Origin: Phoronis australis
Lineage: Eukaryota > Phoronida > Phoronidae
Assembly: GCA_002633005.1 (NCBI GenBank)
Contig: NMRA01000004.1
Span: 2,089,935 to 2,153,934 of the forward strand
Length of the DNA stretch: 64,000 bases
Reading direction: 5' to 3'
The notes under the pieces were generated by a model. The model was not told where the DNA came from. It saw only the letters and a list, made by a program, of their open reading frames with translations, and searched no databases. A program made the position numbers and the translations under genes. This document shows, one piece after another, positions 21,504 through 34,671 of the stretch. Numbering within the stretch: the stretch's first letter is position 1; each line of letters begins with the position of its first letter.

Positions 21504-24500
21504 TTCGCTCCTCAGAGCGCTTTCATTTTCTTTGTTAGCCAACTCAGGGGTACCGGACATTTTGAAAAGTAGTCCAGTCATCCGTTATTCTACCTCCGCC
21601 AAGGAGTAAAGTACCATGCAGGGCGGATCTATTGGTTTCGAGACCTTCCATGGAACTCGGAACTGTTGGTTCCAAGGACTCTGCGTCATCCATGGCCAAT
21701 GACCAAATTTCTTTAAATGAAGATATATGAGCACGGAATTTAATCACCTCGTGACGACAGCCGTTAGTCTGTTCACTCGAACATTGCACTACGTTTTTCT
21801 AGAATGTTTCAAGTTAATACATTTTAAATTCTTCGTGTAATAGCATTACTGTCACTGGAACTTCAGAACGTCATACCTCAGCAATTGCTAACTGAATTCA
21901 TGTGAAACAGTTTCGCACTATTTTTTATGGCTTGTTAAGAATTTGTGCATGAAAAGCACTGAAAAAAATGAAATTTTATGAAAACTTCAAAAAATTGTAT
22001 TTTAGGAAACCTAAACAGCATGTTTAAAATTCCATCTTGGACATCTATATCAAATGAAATTTGGCTATATTATTAATGTCGTTTTTTCTGCAAATGTACC
22101 TTTCTTATTTGAATCATAAATTCTAATAAAATATACTCACGTGACCAATTAGTGACAGATTGGTAAAAATTCTGTAATCAAATTCTACAAATCCTCTACT
22201 TTAACAAACAATGCTTTTACTGGGCTAAATAAAGTTTATAGTTTTGCATCAATTTTTCTAATTTCAAAGGGTGATCGAAAAGGTCGTAAACACCCTTATA
22301 GCTCAAAAACGCATGAAGTGGGTACCTAATATATTGCAAGTGGCCATCTCCATTTCTAACTCGAACAAAATGATGTTGCAACAACTTAAGAATGGTTGGT
22401 AACAACAGCTGTTGTCTTTAAACCTTTGCTCAGGTCTCGACAGAAATCCTAGGAACACGTCTATTTGAAAACACGTGTCTAAAAATAATACAGAATACCG
22501 GTTAAAAATCTGATCAATTTTTAGAAGATGACCATTTTGAAATCTAATAAAAATAAACTCCACATCCGTAAAAGTGTTTTTTTAAAGTTCATGATGATTT
22601 CATATTTTGATGTGAATATACAATGTACCATTGTGAGTGAATACTGTGTATTTGCCAATTCTCGGACAAAGCGTATAAAAACAGCAAGCTATGATAAATT
22701 TCTGTTTGTAATTGTATATTGATGACGTGAATAAGACCACACGGTTGTTTTGAGACCGGTGACACCCTACTCCGGCAAAAACGAATAGGAAAAAATGAGC
22801 AATTTATAAAGTTAAGGATTTTTTTATTAATAATCAACGACTCAACACTTTTTTATTTTCTTCAAGTTTTGAGTCAAGTGTTACATTTTGTGCAATTAGA
22901 CAAGGGAAACAAAAAAGCTTTCTCCTTCAATTAGGAAACTGACCCATTATAACTACAAAAACATTGTACATCATGGAGACATTTGATAAATGAACGTAGC
23001 ACAGAGCTGCTTTGTGAGCTTTAAGTCCAGTTTTGTTTATTTGCTTACAGTAGTTCTTGCACAAAATGTGTACGGCACACAGAGTTTTTATGTATGAGTG
23101 ACAAATCGGACAATCCCTCTAATTAGATTTCTGTCACCATTCATTCAGAACACTTCGGGTATTTTCGTAGCATTAAATTCCCTCTCAGTGGTGAACGTCA
23201 TCTGCCCATGTGCAAACCTCAGTCATACCGCCAATCGCTCTCCAAGTTGAAAGTCGCATTTTAATACGGTATGACCGACGTGTTCCGGAGGGTCACGATG
23301 GGTCTTTTCGGGTACATATTCGTAGCCGCAAATTTGACGATACGAAAATAACCAAAACAATTTCTTGTCAGCGATCGCACTTCAAAAATGCCACACCGAC
23401 GCAACTCCAAAGTCAAACGGCAACAATCGGCAGGAAATCGTGTGCATATTGGCCGGGTATTCGCCAAAAGTCGGCAAGACGTTGACAAACTCCATGATCT
23501 GATCGGATTTTTTTACTTAGATCGATGGTACACCGATTGGTGATGCTTCCGGTGGTCTTTCGATTATTCTCATATGAGCCGAACATTTATTGGTTCGGCG
23601 TTTGGACCTTTGATTTAGCGTTGCAATTCAACGTTGCCCCTGTAAATAAAAGGTACAGAGCCAAAGGTTTTTTATGTACATTTTTGATCATTAAGTATAA
23701 GTCCTAAGGTAAAAGAATTCCGAGGCCATTGTATGAACTGTCTCCCGGTCGACACAATTTTCATACCTTGTGCTTCGTACAACTTGGTCACAACTTTCAC
23801 CGCCCCTCGTTCACACGGCAATTTCAGCTCCCAACTCGGTCGTCACATTTTTTTTCTCGCTCTCCAGGTTGTCGCGACTTCGACCTCACTTAGACCGTCA
23901 CTATTTTTGCCAAAGTTTTACAAGGCAGGGACATGTGGCCACCAGACGGGGCACTTATTTTTTTTGTAAGGGGCTCTAAGCAGGAACCAGTAACTCAAGT
24001 TGCTTTTTGGGTAATTTACATGTAGTGCTTTAGTTTAAACGCTGGTGCTGTCCTGCTGCTCATATTTGTTGTGTACAATCGCCATTAGGGCTAAAAATTT
24101 GGCAACTGTTAAGATATCGTCGGGAGCGTTGGTGATTTTTGTCACCAACTTCTCTCTATAGCAACTCAGCTGTCGGATGACAGAGCCACAGTTAGCTCGG
24201 AAACTGATCGGATCATCGTCAACATCGTTATATGACCTGGGCAAAGTTTCATCGATACAACTGATCCGATAAAAGCTCCCTTAGGAAGCATCAGAATAGA
24301 ACGGCAATCACTGAGGTCTGCCTAACATCGCCATATATATACATGTATATGTATGTAACCAAGGCATAACTCAGTATTGAAGATAAATTTACCAGGGCGT
24401 CGTCATGAGATCATACTTCAATAATATACCATAGGCAGTTAGTTTCGTACATAAAAACTCCACTTTAATGCAGTGAGGTCGCACTTAGGTGTCGTATTTC

Positions 24501-27500
24501 AATGAAATTGTCGATTCGACACTTACATGTACTACTTTATCAGCACCAGTTCACGTGACCAATAAGTCTCGGAAAATTGTCCCTGATAGGTAATGTTCTG
24601 CGTAATTGATATGTGAACACTCAATCATCCTTGCTAATTGCCTTGTCGATATTTTAATAGTTGAAACTCTGAGACTGACGAGTAAAGAAATTGGTACTCG
24701 GGATACACGTGTATTGTCCAATAGAGGACATGATGTCGACGATTCTCTCGAACGCTATACGACGGTTGCCTTGCATTGCTAAATCTGAAATGTGTTTTAA
24801 CGCTTGAAACAGTTTTAGTAATGGAATATTTAATGCCAACTTAAAAAGATTATCCACATAATATGTTATATTTTAGAAACATTCCCGATCACATGATAGT
24901 GCAGTCAACGACAATTCCATATCTACTCATACCCCAGTACTATGGAACACACATAAACATTGTACTAGTGGTTTCAAAAGTAATGTCACTCTGTTTCAAT
25001 TGCGCATGCATGTGGATTGCGTTCATGAATATTCATAAAAAACGACTTAAAGCGATATTTGAATTCTTCTCCTGCCATTTCTGAGTTACGAAAAACGTAA
25101 TCCTCTTCGCTCGGGATCGCAATTGATTCATAGCGTTCCTCCCGTGTCGTGTTTTTCTTAGAATTTGCCCTATCGTTACGATAAATGGTTAGCTTTTATA
25201 CTCTGAGCTTTAACATTTGAATAGACTAGCCCGTAATGTTGGATAGGTTGTGTACGTGATCTGGCACTTACCCGATGCACATAGTATGTTCGTTTTTCTC
25301 TAGAAACTTGCACTCCAATCATGCTGAGGTGGGTGTGATTTCAGACTTATCCGTTTAAATACGGTAGATATAAACATGTTTCCGATTGAAGACTTTCTGA
25401 TTCATTGAATCTTTCTGAACATTGACGAAAAGACATACACAAGGATGCAGTTTAAGGAATTTGCATGGACAAGAGACGCCCGCCTTGCACTCGTCTCTGA
25501 ATACGTGGCACTAAGCTATGACACGCAGAATAAGGTAGTTTCAAAAAGCAATGACAGCCGATCACGTGGAACCGGTGATCTTATCGCCACTGACTATACC
25601 AGGGGGTATTTTAGCTTCTTCGTCTCAGCGAGGGGCATAGGGGGAGCATTTGTATTCCGTGAAGAAAAAAGCAAGTTTCCAGTGTGCGTGAGTAGACACC
25701 TAGCGTTTTAAAGAAAGGTTACATTGCTCCATGTTCCTAAAGGCCTCTGGTACCCCGTCCCACGTTATGGGCCGCCTCGTTGTTACTAGAAAGTCTCCCA
25801 TTTCGTGTGTGGATATCATTGTCCATGCCTCCCACACATGCGCCAATATGCGAAACGTGAATATGAGATTGAAGTACATGTAGGTGACCTCGCTAAACAG
25901 CCTACCGGTACTTTCAGAACACTATTTTACGTCTATTTAAGTGACTTTTTGTGCATGTGACTCATTTCGTCATTTCTATGGCAGTATACATGTATGTATA
26001 CGTTAGAGGAATTCAAGGATCTTTGAAAACTTTCAATCATGAATTTTGTCATGCAGATGAAATACGCTATCCTTCAGCAGTATTACATTGTACCGACTTT
26101 TTCGCAGCACCGACTATAACGACGGTACATTGGCATTGCTGTGCACTGTATTGAATTTGTTGCCGTTTGACTTCATATCTGAAGGCAGTAAGACATATCT
26201 TTCTGTAGGCGTCGCAAAGCGCGTTTAGTTGATCGCGTCTCATCCAGCGATTCCCGTGAGCTACACATTAACAGTCATGTCCTGTGTTAAGTGAAAGGTT
26301 GTTTGTCACATGGGAACTCATCGCAACAATAAAAAGCCAAGTCTGCTGTTCATCGCTAGTTTGTGATTTTTACAGGCAAGGATTAAGCGACAACTGCGCA
26401 TGGCGTTCCTGTGGATTTCCGGGAAGTTTTGAGGTAAGTGTTTAAACTACATTTACTTCCAAAATCGGCATTATATACACTGTACGCTACGAGAGGTTAC
26501 GTGTATTCAGGTATGAACAAATCTAAGATCTTTACGGTACACAGGTATATGTTTCTCTGCTGTGTTACCGCCAATAGCGAGGGAGGCTGTTACTTAACAA
26601 ATGGAGTGTATGATGTGGTTTTTTACTTCTTCACTCAGTGACGCGTTCGGACATTAAATGATTGTATTTTAACTGGCCACTTCCACGTTGTTTACTCTCA
26701 TTGTAAATTCCAACATTGCAACAACAGCTCTTAGTTGGCCATGCTTTCACAAGATCAGACAACAGTTTTAATCGAGGTTTCTCCTGTATTCTATGATTGG
26801 AAATTTGTCCCATTTAGTTTGAAAGTTTAATGAATACAGGTTATTTCAAAGGAATTAATAACGAAGCAGTTAAATTGGCGAACAGTGCTCATCAAGCTTG
26901 ACCCGTGGAACGATTTCATACACGTTTGCATAATTCATGAGCGCACCCAGGTGATGCTCGGGGGGCACCAACGAGCCCCCCATTTCGGCGAATTTGACAA
27001 AAAAGGTCCGCGTCAGTGAAACAAAAAGTCAGAGTAAACGAGACAAAAGTCCACAAAGTCCACAGGAATTCGGCGCGGATGCACGGTTGGCAGGCCCCGT
27101 TTTCTTTTAGTGCTCGTTGATTTCATTCAGTAAATGGTCCGCATAACGAAGAATTCGAGCCCCCCTTATATTTTAGGCTGGGTGCGCGCTTGTAATTTGT
27201 ACCTTAATCTGTAATAAAAGACTGACAACATCCGATAAGAGCTTTAAGACATTATGGAAAATAATACTCAAACGTCATTCACACATATATACAATGTACT
27301 ATGGACCAAAAGCTCATCTGCGGAGCGTAGAACCATTAGCGCTAAACACAACATGCAGAAATCGGCATTTATGAAATGTTTCATGTTCACACGAATGCGT
27401 CAGCGGTTCTTGTGTGTGTCTGCGTGCGGTTCGTCCACGTGGCAATGTAGCTAAAAAGTATGATGATGTGGATTGCGAGAATTACTCAGTGGTTCGTGCT

Positions 27501-30500
27501 GATAATTCAAGAGCTCGAAAAGTTATGTACAGTCTCGGATGAAATTTAAAGCGGCTGGCGCGCCGTCCAGCGACATAAATTTTGGGGAACCGATATCGGA
27601 AAGCGTAAAGGATGTTTTAGATATCTATTTTGTGGTGTGGCCTCAAGCGTGGTTCAGGAACCACGAGCAAAGCCTCAATAGAAATCTGCTCCCTCTTAGC
27701 GATAAACCTTCGTCTTCTACCCAAACGAAGCTTTTGCTTTGGGCAGTTTGCCGTCATATGCTCGATCTCGTGTTACTCAGAATGGAAATGATGTCTAAAC
27801 TTGAGAAGAACAGACAGTTTATTATGGCTTGAGGCCCATGTCACAAAAATTACTTGTCACGACGGGTTAGTTTCAGCCATCGAAGCTGCATCCTGGATTC
27901 CCATGGGTGTTATTGTATCCGACTCAAGTTAAGATTAGAACGTGGTAACGTTGCGTCGGAAGTGGAAATAAGCGAATGCAGAAAGCTGATTTGACAACAG
28001 ACCACGATGTAAGGCCGCTCGGCGATTACACTGTACATGTATACAGTGTATGCACCTGCCTAAAGCGCTCTTTCGACAGAGTGAGTGTCCTTCCATAACA
28101 GTTTTGCCTTGATGCAAATGCCATTAATGACTGGCGATTCAAATTAATTGGGCGTCTTCTGTCCGTCACTCTGCGTTCGTAATGTCGGAACACTGGGATT
28201 TTCCGAAAACAAAGAAATTGGTTACTGGTTATCGTCCAAGCCTCCCCGGAGAACTGCGGGAGGCAGCGCACGGTCTAATGGTCGGAAATGGCGTTGAAAC
28301 TTAACGCTTGTATTCGACGTCTCTAACTCGTGTCATACGTGGGGTTTCGTGGTCTCCATGGAAATATGTGTGAGAATAACCAGAGGATGTTACTGGAATC
28401 GAGCTATTCGGTTTTCAATTCTGGATTTCCGAGTACATTTATGCTGTATTATGCACGTCAACAACAGAATTAACAGTGAAAAGTTGCACTTAGCTGATGC
28501 TTAGATGTCAGTTTCGAGTTGTTAACCAAAACGCTTTGAAGTTTAACAACGTAGTTAGGCTCACGGGTTCTTAAAATGTTGCCAAATGAACCGACAACTC
28601 AAGTCATTGAGGAACAGGTAACGCGTGCATGCGTCATTTTTCAATACGCAGTTTTGGGTGGGCCAACCCCAATATACATGTATTCTGAAAAAAGTTTTTT
28701 GAGTCGTTGTCGTTGTCGAAAGCAGAATCCTATTGCAAGGATAGGCTAGAAATCTCTTTGCATACTTGCGAAACACTCGCTTTTCAGTCGTGAGTTTGCG
28801 AGGATTTGAAAGATCTTGCTTTTCTGGAAAGAAATTAGGCTTACGGAACCATCTCCTTCCTCGCGCTACCACGTGAACTATTCACAAGATTGTTGTTGAA
28901 AATCTACAATTTTGTTCCCGCTTAATTACCACCGTGTGTATACCTTTGCCACTCGAACATTGCCAGTGTTGAGTGAGCTATATGTATAAGCCCCCTCTGA
29001 GTTAAATGCATGCTTCTTCGCTGTGATGATCTCATGACACCAGTATTCGAGATTCAGCAAATGTGCTGGTCCGCCGGGCCAGTTTCTTGAATACGAGACC
29101 ACATTCACATAGGGCCTATGTGTGAAAGTTTACTGGCCCGGCCGCAAATCCACTGGCGCCGGGTCACCGGGTCAGAGCGTATTTTGAACGATGCGTAACA
29201 CAATAAGTAAAATACCACGAATCCCGGCTGCAAGGAAGCTTTATTAGCATCGATTCGGCGTTTGTATTCTGCAAAAATAGCATTAAAAGATAATCCAGCG
29301 CTGTCACAGCGTTGTGAAGAAGTCCATGCATTTCGGTGAGGAAAATTGGTATCGAGCTAATGGGTAGTTTGAACAGGTCCGTTCAGATGTTATCCCGCGT
29401 TGACGTTCATTAAGAGGTGACTGATTGCGATCTTAAATAGACTCGATGTCACAAGAGCTCTGATACATTAGAATGCCAGTAAACACTCATTTATATTGCA
29501 AAATAAAACATGTGCCTTTTTGCTAAGGAGTTAATGTACGAGGATAAGTAGTGGCAGACTACGTGGGCATCTACAGGTATATCAGGTCTACTGTGGACTT
29601 ACTATGAAGTGCCTAAGATTCGTATGCGAGTACCTTTTTTCCCCTAAACATTTGTATTCTACTATGCAGTATCTGATATTCTACGCATATAAATGGTCAT
29701 CTTTGCGAAAAAAGCACTTTTCGCGTAGGTATGGTCATTTTACGTAAAATAAGGGTGCTACGCTTCACGGATAATCATATCGGTGTCACTTAAGCCTACT
29801 CGTTTTGTCCAGACAAACCCGTTCGCGCAAGGCTAGACTTGACGATTCTCGCCAATTTTAATGAAGGGAATATATTGACGATGGTTCTATGTTTGAAAAA
29901 GGTCTATTTCAAATTACAAATCGGACAACAAATTTTATTAGGTTTAACTTTTTCCCAGGGATGGAATTCATCCAACGTATTTGAAGGGACACTGACACTA
30001 ACAAAATCCAGCCAGCAATAATTTTGACACCAAAATCGGTGGGAGCCACTCAGTAATTCTAGGATAAATTGAAGTCTTCTCCATCCTAATCCTGATGCAG
30101 TTTAGTGCTCATACAGGAACGTAGTAGGCCTACGTGAGGCGATGCACGTGTATGTACGGGCAGCACAACACTGCAAATATACGTATGATCCAGTGATCAT
30201 ATGAACGCGTAGAATGACCTATTTTACGAACAGAATTTAATGCGCAGACACTCGTCTAGAACCCTTTGGCGCTGAATACACGTAGACCCCTGTAAAAGTC
30301 GTCAATCAATGTCTCTAACCCTGCTGATCTGTGAACCATCACTGTTTTGCGCTGTGTTAACATAAATTAACTGTCACTTGGTCAGGGAATCGTTTTATCA
30401 AAAACAATGTTGTGTAATCTTCGTTAACCGGCTTCAAGTAAGGTATACTCTTTACATATCTGCAAGGGAGACGTTGTCCCGTGAAAGATTGCAGCGTCGA

Positions 30501-30602
30501 CAGCGTGGTGCGAAGTTAGTGTCAAACAAATGCTTCGTCTTTTGTGAAAAGAGTACAAAATGATGGCAAAGCCAAATTTGAGTGAATCATCTAAAACAGT
30601 GT
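21504..30602. other. 9-kb stretch, no gene recognised
   Basis: AT-rich sequence without any identified gene, RNA or TIR pair. Small features: overlapping frames on both strands at 23210-23488; a GC-rich inverted pair GCCGGGCCAGT / ACTGGCCCGGC near 29073-29143 enclosing the palindrome CACATAGGGCCTATGTG (29106-29122); a TACACTGTA/TACAGTGTA inverted pair near 28028. Open frames such as 25445-25711 (+, starts MQFKEFAWTRDARLALVSEY) and 27539-27832 (+, 97 codons) could be exons but match nothing I know. Confidence 0.35.
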
Positions 30603-30839
30603 ATGGGGCTATTCGACGAATTCTCCTCGCGGTGTCGCTACTGTACTACTGGTGATTGAATTGCGCATGCGTCGCTGTCTGCATGTAAACAGATGGCAGA
30701 AAGACACAAAATACGTCGTGACGCTAGGCTTTGTTATTGCTATTTTCCCGGGTGCAAATCCTCGATAGGTGATCAAAATTCCAAAAAAACCTAAGGTTAC
30801 TACAGGCGTGGAGAACTGCGGTCAAAAGGGTCAACCAAG

Positions 30840-31640
30840 TGACAAAAAGCATGTCGATGCCGAAGCCTCAAGCCGTGTGTGCTGTATGCGTTTCCATTGA
30901 GAGACTAAATAACCACGTTACTTGGTAAGTTTTTAGCAGTTTGTTTCTGTCGACATCGTTTAGTGATGTTATCCCCATCAGTTTCCCCACTGAATAACGG
31001 GTTTATTCAGTTGAACTAAGTGTTTCTTTTCAGAAACTCACCCGGGACCCGGATGGTAGGCTAGCAGCACATTGTCCCGGGTGGGAGTGCTCCCAATATA
31101 AGAGGTGCACGAGAGGTGCCACTCAGAAGTCAAGAAGTCAAGGGTGTCTTTTTCACAGCGTTTACTCTTCAAAACCATGCTATGTGCAATAAAATTCTCG
31201 CATTTTATAGCGGATCAAACCCAGAGGCCTACCAGATTAGTTACCGAATTTACATGAATGGGCTATTCAATAAATTCATAACATTACATCGGAATAAATA
31301 TTGTCACCTAGAATAAATTTTAATTGTTGAGATAAGAAACACATTTTAGGTGTCATGAAAAATACACATTGCTAAATCACTTTTAGCCTGTTTCATATAT
31401 TTTCTGATCTTAAATAAGGCTTGGGTGCAAAGATTATTAGTTTCTACATATAAACATGAACATGAAATGTCAAGTGTGTTCTGCCTTATAAAAGTAGTTT
31501 TGTCTTGTGTTTTGTTTATAATTTACTATTATTTCTCTGACTATTATTTTACAGGTGAGAGAAGACGACTGAAACCATCCGCCTTACCGTCTATTTTACC
31601 TTTCGACAAAGTGAAAAGCAGTCCTACAGCAATAACTTGA
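30840..31640 (+). pseudogene. THAP-like gene remnant of transposon copy 2
   Basis: Block one (~30845-30926) contains VCAVCVSIERLNNHVTW in one frame, a C-x2-C that could be the start of a zinc finger, and ends at GGTAAGT. Block two follows TTTCAG (~31035) and encodes RDPDGRLAAHCPGWECSQYK. Block three follows TTTTACAG (from 31555) and encodes RRRLKPSALPSILPF, then stops at 31638-31640. The last motif is like the terminal LKPxAVPxIF box of THAP domains. The blocks do not join into one open frame in this copy. The THAP call rests on the final box, the C-x2-C and the conserved splice signals. Confidence 0.45.
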
Positions 31641-32191
31641 GATAACTGAACGCGTCAATTCATAAAGTCAGCCCTTGACATCCCTGGTTGTGGATTCTGT
31701 TGCATTGGGAAAAATTACAATTGTTTTAACAGTGTTGTTCCGTTTTATATATGTGGTTGTTCAGTTTGCCAGTTCAGTTTTTTAAATACACTGATTATTG
31801 TTTATTCTCGAATCTTATGCATACCAGATTTTTGTCCAACTAGGCGTACGATTGAAAACATACTTTGCTTGCATATGGAACATTTGTTATAGACAAGTAA
31901 ACACATTCAGCTTGATAAAAAACCCACGACTGCACTGTATGGGGCTTTAAAACTGAAGAAATGTTGTGGTTTAAATAATTAGTGACATACTTGCCTGTTG
32001 ATGAATTTTTTTTCGATCATCAGAGTGTAACATTAACGGGTTTTCCACTGACAATAAGACAATCAATGCAGTCACTGAATGTCATTTTCGCATAATGTGT
32101 TACAAATTGAAAAGTTTTTGCCACTAGTATAAATCCTTTCTTCTGAACGGAAAAGTTAATTTCACTCAGTGAGAAAGGACAGGTATTTACA

Positions 32192-32900
32192 CCAGATGCA
32201 TTTGGTTTTCATTTCACTGGGATTGAGTTTCAATGCCCTATAGAAGCGCTTGTAAAAAAGGTCCAGTTTTGGCTCGCGGCTTTCCTTCATGTAACCTCAT
32301 TCAGCCTTAATAAACTCCACAATTAGATCCTTGAAGGTAAAAAAAAACATATCACTTGACTCGCTTTGTGCCTAAAATCTGACTCTGAACTAGACCAGAG
32401 TGTAGCTTCAGTCCTTCATGTTTCTTCCAGGAAAGGAAACAAGCCATTGTTGTCCACACATGACTCATTGCCTGTGAAAGGGCATCCTCACCAATGAGGT
32501 TGGCTGGTATAGCAGCCAGATGTTTTTGGTTTTCATTTCACTGGAATCTAGCTTCAATGGCCTTGACTACGAACAATCTATATATACGCTTATAAAAAAG
32601 TCCAGTTTCGACACGTGCCTTTTCTTAATGCAACCTCATTCGGCCTCAGTAACACCCACAATTAGATCCTTGAAGGTAAACATAACAACATATCACTTGA
32701 CTCGGTTTGTGCCCAAATTCTGACCCTGAACCATACCAGAGTGCTAATACTGTAAGTCTTCTTTAGCTTCAGTTCCTCCTGTTTTTTTCAGGAAAGGAAC
32801 TAAGCCATTTTTGTCCACACATGACTCATTGCCTATGAAAGGGCTTTTTATCTCAACAGTGGCATCCTCACCAACGAGGCTGGCTTTTGGAGCGGTCAGA
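32192..32900. repeat. Internal tandem duplication in transposon copy 2 (~324-bp unit)
   Basis: Units start at CCAGATGCATTTGGTTTTCA (32193) and CCAGATGTTTTTGGTTTTCA (32516). Both run through ATCACTTGACTCG, ACCAGAGTG, AAGCCATT.TTGTCCACACATG and GGCATCCTCACCAA. Copy 1 has a single equivalent (~11331-11650), so the duplication happened in the copy 2 lineage. The units have diverged by many substitutions, so it is not recent. Confidence 0.8.
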
Positions 32901-33065
32901 TATAGTGCCTCTTCATCCACAAACAATCAACTGGCACATTTCCTTAAGGTAACATAGTACTTTAATTCTCATTTACCCAGTGCCACTGGCGCGTCCATTG
33001 TGCCATGCAGCACTGCTGGTGTGTGGACATGCTGTCGGAAGAGAAGCGAGTAACAAAGCTGGTCT
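32744..33065 (-). pseudogene. YqaJ-type exonuclease remnant (transposon copy 2)
   Basis: On the minus strand one frame reads PAVLHGTMDAPVAL, then, after two in-frame stops, LFVDEEALYLTAPKASLVGED and VEIKSPFIGNES. The order and spacing H-G-x-M...P-V-A, then L-F-V-D, then P-x-x-S/G-L-V, then V-E-I-K-x-P-F are those of the YqaJ / lambda-exonuclease-like recombinase domain. The acidic residue normally found in the S-P-D-G segment is replaced (PKA), and stops interrupt the frame, so the protein is dead. The second tandem unit nearby (32192-32515) has lost the E-I-K core by deletion. The domain match is motif-based but strong. Confidence 0.7.
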
Positions 33066-34671
33066 ATGTTGCGGCTTCAAGTGGCCTTAAAAATGTCGCT
33101 GAACCTGGAACAAATATTTAAACATGATTACTTAAATAATTCTGGTTGGGCCTACAATTTCACACAAAATAAAATAATTACTATTTCCACAAAGGTAGGG
33201 TGTATGTAATAAGTGTTGTATAAGGATGTCTTTATTTTTCATACCTAGCAATAACAATTGTTTAAATGCAACACTTATAATTGTCTGCAAAATATGCAAG
33301 TTTTTAAGACAAGTTCAAAAGTGAGGCAAAAGTTTGTCACCCATTTTCAAGCCTTTTGAGTTTTGAAACTTTCAGCAACTTTAAACATCGATTACAGTTT
33401 CATGGGTTTGTCAGGCACATTTATGGTCTAAGGCTGAGGGAACCGTTTCACAGATTTTTTTTCTTCTAATGAAAGTTATGAAGACTTGGGTCGTTTAGAA
33501 AGTGATGGATAATCTTCCTGTTGTTTAAGAGTAATTAAATATCCTGAGGCACCATTGCTTGCGTATTGGTAGTAAGAATAATACACTGTACATGTATGTT
33601 CAAATACGACCTAACAGCAAAAATGCAATTTTCACAAAAATGACTGTCATATGAATTTGTTAACGACTTGCAACATTTCAAGGCATGAGTAAAGACTGTT
33701 CAGGCATTCAAAATTCAGAAAATGTATTATATTTTATGGGTTTACAATGGATAGCAAAACAGTTTCACGAAGGTTAAGAATTACCTCACCATGCTCTTTC
33801 CGTCGGACAATATTACCTGTTGTTTCCACACATTCACTTGCACCAAATTTTACAACCCCCCATGCCAACCTCCTGCTAAGGGCCTGAATAAGTAAATTCA
33901 CGAAACAACTTACCTTACATACATTTCTATAAAAATTGTTGTCTTCTTCAAAGGCTTTGTTCTTTGTTTTCGATATAGAAAGTAGGCTTTAACAACACTG
34001 GATAGGAAGATGCTGCTGGTTAGCTGCAGTCACATGTTTAAAACCAATTTCTGTCCATTCAGGGACGGTTGCAGAAGCGATGCATATCTTCTCTGCAAAG
34101 TACTAGCCCTCAAGGCTGAAAAACAGAGGTCAGGTGAAAACAGACAGGATATATTTCCATGTCAGCCTGTAATAGATTTCCGGACGCCATAAGAGTAGAC
34201 AAATGGTCTATTGGCTATTTGTCAGGAACCGTTGGACTTGAATTGTAATCTTACCTCACTATAACCAAAATAGAGTTGACAGCATACATGTAACTGTCAG
34301 TGATAAACTTGTTAGATATCATTAAAAACATTAATAATACTGAGACCACGAGCGCTACGTCATCGTAACACACATCACAACAAACAATGATGATTGACCC
34401 GTCTGGAGACTGCCGCGAAGTCGACATCAGCCACTACCTCAGCTAACAGGCATCTTAGTATTGTAAACCTGGAATAATCATTAAAAATAATCACAAACCT
34501 TGCCTTTCTTTAAAGTTATGCTTTCTCCCTTTCGTAGAAGTACCCTTTTCACGCAATTTCGGATTCAGTTGGCACTGCCACAAGCCATTTCGCGAAATCG
34601 AGGCTGCTCAATCTACCACCACTAGAACACACGCGCCCTCTAGTAATTTAGAGATTGTCGAATAGCCCCAT

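Larger units (their letters stand above)
30603..34671. mobile_element. THAP/YqaJ-type DNA transposon, copy 2 (4.07 kb)
   Basis: Bounded by a perfect 15-bp TIR: ATGGGGCTATTCGAC (30603-30617) and GTCGAATAGCCCCAT (34657-34671). It aligns in the same orientation with copy 1 over nearly the whole length, with several indels: an internal tandem duplication (32192-32900) and an extra segment around 34320-34430 that copy 1 lacks. It carries THAP-like exon blocks on the plus strand and a YqaJ-type nuclease remnant on the minus strand. A 3-bp TGT stands on both sides, but this is too short to prove a target duplication. No intact transposase was recognised; the copy looks inactive. Confidence 0.88.
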
